From Citromicrobium sp. UBA3494 (GTDB lineage: Bacteria > Pseudomonadota > Alphaproteobacteria > Sphingomonadales > Sphingomonadaceae), in NCBI GenBank assembly GCA_002377695.1, contig DFQH01000001.1:384093-448092 (forward strand): 64,000 nt of DNA. Direction: 5' to 3'. Positions within the stretch are counted from its first letter, which is position 1. Each line of letters starts with the position of its first letter. The notes below the pieces were generated by a model that searched no databases, had not been told where the DNA came from, and worked only from the letters and a program-made list of their open reading frames with translations. Shown one piece after another: positions 59,906 to 64,000 of this stretch. The translations under genes were made by a program, and so were the position numbers.

Positions 59906-60736
59906 CTAGGAAGCGCGGGCGGGGCTGGCAAGGCCGAAGGGGACGATCCGGTTGTCGGCCGTGTGCCCGATTTCGGCCCGCCCCAGGTACGGAATGCCCG
60001 CCCGCGCGCACCAGTATTGCGCGATTTCCTCTGCGCTCTGGCCGAATTCGCGGTCGTTTTCCGGCACGTTGTTCACCGCGCCGAGCCTGAGGCCCGCAAC
60101 CCGCGGCAGCGTGTTGGAAAGGCTGAAGAACAGGCGGTCCACCGCATAAAGATGCTCGCTCACCTCCTCCACCATCACGACATGGCCGGTCAGATCGGGC
60201 AGCAGCGGCGTATCGACCAGCATGGCCAGCGTGATGAGGTTGAAGGCGACCGTGGGCGTCTTGCCGTCCAGATGCGGCTCCAGCCCGCTGCCATCGCCGG
60301 AGAACCAGCGCAGCACGCGGCGCACCGCCTCGCGCCCCCTCTCGCTGCGCGCGCTGACCGGCATGGAGCCGTGAACAGGCTGGCCGATCCCGGCGCGGTA
60401 GAGCGCGGCGAGCATGTAGCCCATGTCCGAAAAGCCGACATAGGTCTTCTGCCGCGCGGCCTCGTTCATCCGCGCGATGGCGGCCTGCGCGATGCGGTTC
60501 GAACCATACCCGCCCTTGGCGAACCACACCGCATCGTATTGCGGATCGTTCGCGCACTCGACCAGCGCGGTGAGGCGCTGCAGGTCCGTGCCCGCGAAAT
60601 GGCCCCATGTCTCGAAGCATTGCGGATGGACGTAGACGCTGTGCTCGGGGAATTCCTCCGCCACCAGTTGCTCGATAGCCCGGGCATGGTCGGGCGTGAT
60701 CGCGGTGGCGGGCGCGCAGATGGCGATGCGTGTCAT
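59906..60736 (-). CDS. LD-carboxypeptidase (peptidase S66), 276 aa
   Basis: S66 serine peptidase that removes the terminal D-Ala from murein tetrapeptides in recycling. It starts MTRIAICAPATAITPDHA, has WFAKGGYGSNRIA and the nucleophile region VGFSDMGYMLAALYRAG, then MVEEVSEHLY and GHTADNRIVPFG with the catalytic His. It diverges from the Mpl-type ligase at 60878, the next recycling enzyme, which supports the assignment. Confidence 0.9.
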   Translation of the reverse strand: MTRIAICAPATAITPDHARAIEQLVAEEFPEHSVYVHPQCFETWGHFAGTDLQRLTALVECANDPQYDAVWFAKGGYGSNRIAQAAIARMNEAARQKTYVGFSDMGYMLAALYRAGIGQPVHGSMPVSARSERGREAVRRVLRWFSGDGSGLEPHLDGKTPTVAFNLITLAMLVDTPLLPDLTGHVVMVEEVSEHLYAVDRLFFSLSNTLPRVAGLRLGAVNNVPENDREFGQSAEEIAQYWCARAGIPYLGRAEIGHTADNRIVPFGLASPARAS

Positions 60737-60765
60737 GCTTTCGCTGTACCCGCCAAACCCACCCC

Positions 60766-60847
60766 CGTCATCCCCGCGCAGGCGGGCCCGCTTACCTCTT
60801 CCGCGCCCAGCCGCAAAAAGCGCGCGCCCCGCCTGCGCGGGGGTGAC
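60766..60847. repeat. Palindromic repeat between LD-carboxypeptidase and Mpl genes
   Basis: A 21-base arm (60766-60786, CGTCATCCCCGCGCAGGCGG type) pairs with a 20-base arm at 60828-60847 that is its reverse complement apart from one missing base. The 41-base centre is GC-rich. This is a REP-like or MITE-like repeat of a type different from that at 198-283. Confidence 0.75.
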
Positions 60848-60877
60848 GAGTTGGTCTTATGCCAATAGGCAGGCGGG

Positions 60878-62308
60878 ATGACCGACTTCCCCGACCCCAC
60901 CGCCGACCTGACCGCCCGCCCCTGGTTCTTCTGCGGGATCGGCGGATCGGGAATGCAGCCCCTCGCCGCGATCCTGAAGGGGCGCGGGGCGGAGGTCGCC
61001 GGGTCGGACCGCAGCTTCGACCAGGGCCGCACGCCGGAGAAATTCGCCGCGCTGGAGGCGCAGGGGTTCCAGCTGTTCCCGCAGGACGGCAGCGGGATCG
61101 ACCGGCCCGAGCAGGTGCTGGTGGCAAGCGCGGCGGTGGAAGACAGCGTGCCCGAAGTGGTCCGCGCGAAGGAACTGGGCCTCCCCCGTCTGACCCGCGC
61201 GGATCTGAACGCCGCGCTGTTCAACGCGGCCGAAACGGGCGTCGCGGTCGCAGGGACCAGCGGCAAGTCGACCGTCACCGGAATGCTCGGCTGGATCCTC
61301 CACCACGCGGGCCGCGAACCGACGATCATGAACGGCGCGGTGATGAAGAACTTCGTGTCCGAGGACCGGCCCTTCGCCAGCGCGGTGGTGGGCGATGCGG
61401 ACCTGTATGTTTCCGAGGTGGACGAGAGCGATGGGTCTATCGCGCAATATATCCCTGCGGTGGGCATCCTCTTGAACGTGAGCCTCGACCACAAGAGCAT
61501 GGACGAACTGCGCCAGCTGTTCGGAGACTTCCTCGAAGCGAGCGCACGCGGCGTGGTGAACGCCGACGACGAGGAAGCCTTCCGCCTCGTCGCGCATGCG
61601 AATGCGCCGCTGACCTTCGGCGTCACCAATGGCTGCGCCGCACTCGGCATCGTCGAGGGATCGCTGGCCGAGGGCCCGACGCGGCAGGCGGCCATGGTCC
61701 ACGACAAGCGCGACGATACGCAACACGCGCTGACTTTGAACCTGCCGGGACGGCACAATCTCTCGAACGCGCTGGCGGCCATCGCGGGCGCGAACGCGGC
61801 GGGTGTGCCGGTGGCAGATGCGGTCGCGGCCCTGGGCGGGTTTGCAGGGCTGGCGCGGCGGTTCGACATTGTCGGCACCAGCTCAAGCGGCGTGACGGTG
61901 ATCGACGATTTCGGCCATAATCCGGAGAAGGCGGCGGCAACCTTGCGCACTCTCAAGGCACACGAGGGGCGTGTGCTCGCCTTCTTCCAGCCGCATGGCT
62001 ACGGGCCGCTCAAGCAGATGGGCGCCGAACTGGCAGAGACCTTCGCCCGCGAACTCGGGCCCGGGGATGTCACTTTGCTGTGCGACCCGGTCTATTTCGG
62101 CGGAACGGTCGACCGCTCCGAAGGCAGCGAGCGGATCGTCGACCTGATCGCCAGACACGGCGGCAAAGCGCTCTGCATCAACACCCGCGAAGGCTGCGGC
62201 GACTGGCTGGTGGCGAACGCCCGGCCCGGCGACCGCATCGCGATCATGGGCGCCCGCGACGATACCCTGAGCGTATTTGCGCGCGATGTGCTGGAGCGGT
62301 TGGCGTGA
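60878..62308 (+). CDS. mpl: Mur-ligase family protein, probable UDP-MurNAc tripeptide ligase Mpl, 476 aa
   Basis: Three-domain Mur ligase: N-terminal FFCGIGGSGMQPLAAIL, ATP-binding VAGTSGKSTVTGMLG, central VDESDGSIAQYIPAVGILLNVSLDHKS (shown as landmark, residues about 187-214) and C-terminal GTSSSGVTVIDDFGHNPEKA. The type is MurC/Mpl. As the cell's recycling neighbour LD-carboxypeptidase lies next door, I favour Mpl, which rejoins recovered tripeptide to UDP-MurNAc; a MurC-like role cannot be excluded. Confidence 0.82.
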   Translation: MTDFPDPTADLTARPWFFCGIGGSGMQPLAAILKGRGAEVAGSDRSFDQGRTPEKFAALEAQGFQLFPQDGSGIDRPEQVLVASAAVEDSVPEVVRAKELGLPRLTRADLNAALFNAAETGVAVAGTSGKSTVTGMLGWILHHAGREPTIMNGAVMKNFVSEDRPFASAVVGDADLYVSEVDESDGSIAQYIPAVGILLNVSLDHKSMDELRQLFGDFLEASARGVVNADDEEAFRLVAHANAPLTFGVTNGCAALGIVEGSLAEGPTRQAAMVHDKRDDTQHALTLNLPGRHNLSNALAAIAGANAAGVPVADAVAALGGFAGLARRFDIVGTSSSGVTVIDDFGHNPEKAAATLRTLKAHEGRVLAFFQPHGYGPLKQMGAELAETFARELGPGDVTLLCDPVYFGGTVDRSEGSERIVDLIARHGGKALCINTREGCGDWLVANARPGDRIAIMGARDDTLSVFARDVLERLA

Positions 62309-62595
62309 GCGTTTACGAGAAAGCGCGCCGCCATGCACTCAAGATGCTCGCCGGGGTAGGCCTCGGCGTGGTGTTCATCATCGCGGTCGATGCTTGGATC
62401 GGCCATTCGAGCATCGCCTTCGCCATCGTCATCTTCGGCCTGTTCATGGCCAATATCGGCATCCTAGGCTTCAACTGTCCGACTTGCCGCAAGAACCTGT
62501 TCTTCTACCGCGGCATCCTGATGCTGCCCTGGCCCAACAAGGTTTGCGGGCGCTGCGGGACGGACCTGACGAAGGTGCCTGCCCCGGACGCCTAG
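62305..62595 (+). CDS. Small membrane protein with zinc ribbon, 96 aa
   Basis: The GTG overlaps the mpl stop by four bases. Two hydrophobic segments (about residues 13-29 and 34-55) are followed by a C-terminal CPTC ... CGRCG pair, a single zinc ribbon on one membrane face. I recognise no named family; its coupling to mpl is the only hint about function. A longer upstream frame inside mpl is rejected. Confidence 0.7.
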   Translation: MSVYEKARRHALKMLAGVGLGVVFIIAVDAWIGHSSIAFAIVIFGLFMANIGILGFNCPTCRKNLFFYRGILMLPWPNKVCGRCGTDLTKVPAPDA

Positions 62596-63548
62596 TGCGC
62601 GCCCTCTTCCTTGCCGTGGCCCAGCCCGAAAACCTTGTGCAGCACGAAGAACAGCACCGTGCCCAGCACCAACCCCACCAGCGCGGAGGCGGCCGCATAG
62701 GTCGCCCAGCCCAGCACCCCGCCCAGCGCGCCGGTGGTGCTCTGAACCGCGTGTTCCAGCCCGTGGCTCGCATCGTAGAGCGTGTGGAAACCCAGTTCGT
62801 GCGTGCCGTGCAGGATGATCCCGCCGCCGACCCACAGCATCGCTGCCGTGCCCACGACCGACAGAACGGTCAGGATATGCGGCATCGCGTTGAGCATGAT
62901 CTTGCCGATTCTCTTCGCCCTCTCGTCCGGCTTTTCCATCAGATGCAGCCCGATATCGTCCAGCTTCACGATCAGCGCGACCGCGCCATAGATGAAGGCC
63001 GTCACGGCCAGGCCCACGATGGCGAGCACGGCGGCGCGGGTGAGGAAGGTTTCCGCCGCCACCTCGTTCAGCGTGATCGCCATGATCTCGGCGGAGAGAA
63101 TCAGGTCGGTGCGGATCGCGCCCGAGACGCGCTCCTTCTCGAAAGCGACCTCGTCCTCGATCGGTTCGTCGATGGTCTTGCCGTGCTTCTCGCCGCTCAG
63201 CTTCTCGGCGAGCTTCTCGGCCCCTTCGTAGGAGAGGTAGCAGCCGCCCAGCATCAGCACGAAGACGATCGCCTGCGGCAGGAACTGGCTGAGCAGCAGG
63301 GCGCCGGGCAACAGGATCAGAAGCTTGTTCTTGACGCTGCCCTTCGCGATCTTGGCGATGATCGGCAGTTCGCGCGCCGGGCTGAATCCAGTGACGTAGC
63401 CGGGGGTCACCGCCGCATCGTCGATCACCACGCCCGCCGTCTTGGAACTTGCGCGCCCCGTTGCCGCCGCCACGTCGTCGACCGAAGAGGCCGCCGCGCG
63501 TGCAATCACCGAAACGTCGTCTAACAATGCGGCCAGGCCACCGGGCAT
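62592..63548 (-). CDS. DUF808 family membrane protein (YedI-like), 318 aa
   Basis: Starts MPGGLAALLDDVS, then AAATGRASSKTAGVVIDDAAVTPGYV and six to seven hydrophobic segments, matching DUF808 inner-membrane proteins whose function is unknown. The C-terminal end is His-rich (GLGHGKEEGAH). Start at MPGGLA fits the family; an upstream ATG would add 12 residues. It converges on the zinc-ribbon gene with a 4-base overlap. Confidence 0.88.
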   Translation of the reverse strand: MPGGLAALLDDVSVIARAAASSVDDVAAATGRASSKTAGVVIDDAAVTPGYVTGFSPARELPIIAKIAKGSVKNKLLILLPGALLLSQFLPQAIVFVLMLGGCYLSYEGAEKLAEKLSGEKHGKTIDEPIEDEVAFEKERVSGAIRTDLILSAEIMAITLNEVAAETFLTRAAVLAIVGLAVTAFIYGAVALIVKLDDIGLHLMEKPDERAKRIGKIMLNAMPHILTVLSVVGTAAMLWVGGGIILHGTHELGFHTLYDASHGLEHAVQSTTGALGGVLGWATYAAASALVGLVLGTVLFFVLHKVFGLGHGKEEGAH

Positions 63549-63772
63549 GAAGGTCCCCCTCGTAGAAATGCTGTCTGGCGCCAACGCGCCAGCAGCGCCT
63601 TTGGCACCACATGCATGCCATGCGAAGGCCTTGCATTCACCGCGCGTTGCGCTATGTGCCCCGCTTCCCTGCTGTCGGCGACGGCTGGCAGTGGGGAAAC
63701 CAAGAAAGCCGGAGGGGCCCCGCGATCCGCGCGGACAAGCCAGCGATCGGCAGCAACGTGAAAGGACAAGGC

Positions 63773-64000
63773 ATGGCTCTATACGAGCACGTGTTCCTTG
63801 CGCGCCAGGATTTGAGCCAGTCGCAGGTCGACGCTCTGGCAGCGCAAGCTACCGAAATCATCGAGTCGAATGAAGGCAAGGTCACCAAGACGGAGACCTG
63901 GGGCCTCAAGAACCTCGCCTACAAGATCGACCGCAACCGCAAGGCGCACTTCGTGATGCTGAACGTGGAAGGCCCGGGCAGCATGGTTGCCGAGCTTGAG
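63773..64000 (+). CDS. rpsF: 30S ribosomal protein S6, N-terminal part (cut by window edge)
   Basis: Begins [19 protein letters not shown] and continues with [20 protein letters not shown], typical of S6; 76 residues lie in the window. AAAGGA stands 9 bases before the ATG. The 224-base gap 63549-63772 upstream must hold the promoter of the rpsF-rpsR-rplI operon; TTGCAT with a TATGTG 16 bases later is a weak candidate. An S6:S18 leader could be present but I could not show it. Confidence 0.95.
   Translation, partial: MALYEHVFLARQDLSQSQVDALAAQATEIIESNEGKVTKTETWGLKNLAYKIDRNRKAHFVMLNVEGPGSMVAELE

Noticed and set aside
63549..63772. S6:S18-binding leader RNA before rpsF
   Set aside because: A GC-rich hairpin is possible, but I could not identify the conserved bulge pattern with confidence.

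Overview
The window is a high-GC (about 65% by eye) chromosomal segment of an alphaproteobacterium, most likely a sphingomonad of the Erythrobacter/Qipengyuania/Altererythrobacter group. I infer this from the ChvG/ChvI two-component pair beside pckA and a PTS regulatory cluster, the split pro genes, a lipoprotein-type subclass B3 metallo-beta-lactamase, and the general protein style. No rRNA, tRNA or CRISPR array was found. No stretch above 300 bases lacks a gene; the largest gaps are about 200-250 bases and each is named in the neighbouring entry.

Layout. 1-2.1 kb: two tandem cysteine desulfurases separated by a palindromic repeat, then an alpha/beta hydrolase. 2.3-5.4 kb: TonB-family protein, small membrane protein, DUF885 lipoprotein, small hypothetical. 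5.6-12.4 kb: pckA diverging from chvI-chvG-rapZ-EIIA(Man)-HPr and a TrmH-type methyltransferase; no hprK lies in this cluster. 12.4-18.3 kb: phoU, M28 lipoprotein peptidase, 3-hydroxybutyrate dehydrogenase, a neutral zinc metallopeptidase and a long ClpP-fold protein that seems to have lost its catalytic Ser and His. 18.5-23.4 kb: a BlaI/M56 regulatory pair with a clear double operator, a luciferase-like oxidoreductase, an HExxH lipoprotein and a membrane protein. 23.4-26.0 kb: sdhC-sdhD-sdhA without sdhB. 26.2-33.8 kb: SDR, B3 metallo-beta-lactamase, DUF6151, prmA, DUF2459, sterol-desaturase-type protein, a YciI/ECF-sigma pair, and a divergent class A beta-lactamase. 33.8-46.7 kb: ligA, BAAT-type hydrolase, recN, bamD, proB diverging from proC-proA, a diguanylate cyclase and a helix-turn-helix protein.

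46.7-50.1 kb is the one clear accessory island: GC falls to roughly 45% and four genes form a tight minus-strand operon (1-nt gap, then two 4-nt overlaps) behind their own promoter. They encode a protein with an internally duplicated zinc-ribbon unit, a PUA/Nmad2-like protein, an XRE-ImmA/IrrE metallopeptidase and a PIN-like nuclease. This looks like an undescribed defence or toxin-antitoxin-type module and is the main lead of the window.

50.1-64 kb returns to housekeeping: lepA, a PAS-GGDEF-EAL-PilZ protein, a PHA-depolymerase-type hydrolase, GDPD, dnaN, fabG-fabD, an S66 LD-carboxypeptidase diverging from an Mpl-type ligase (peptidoglycan recycling), DUF808 and the start of rpsF. Themes linking genes are carbon-flux control (pckA, ChvIG, RapZ, PTS), beta-lactam and cell-wall biology, PHB use (bdhA plus depolymerase) and c-di-GMP signalling. 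Non-standard starts are probable for proC (ATT) and the sigma factor (CTG).
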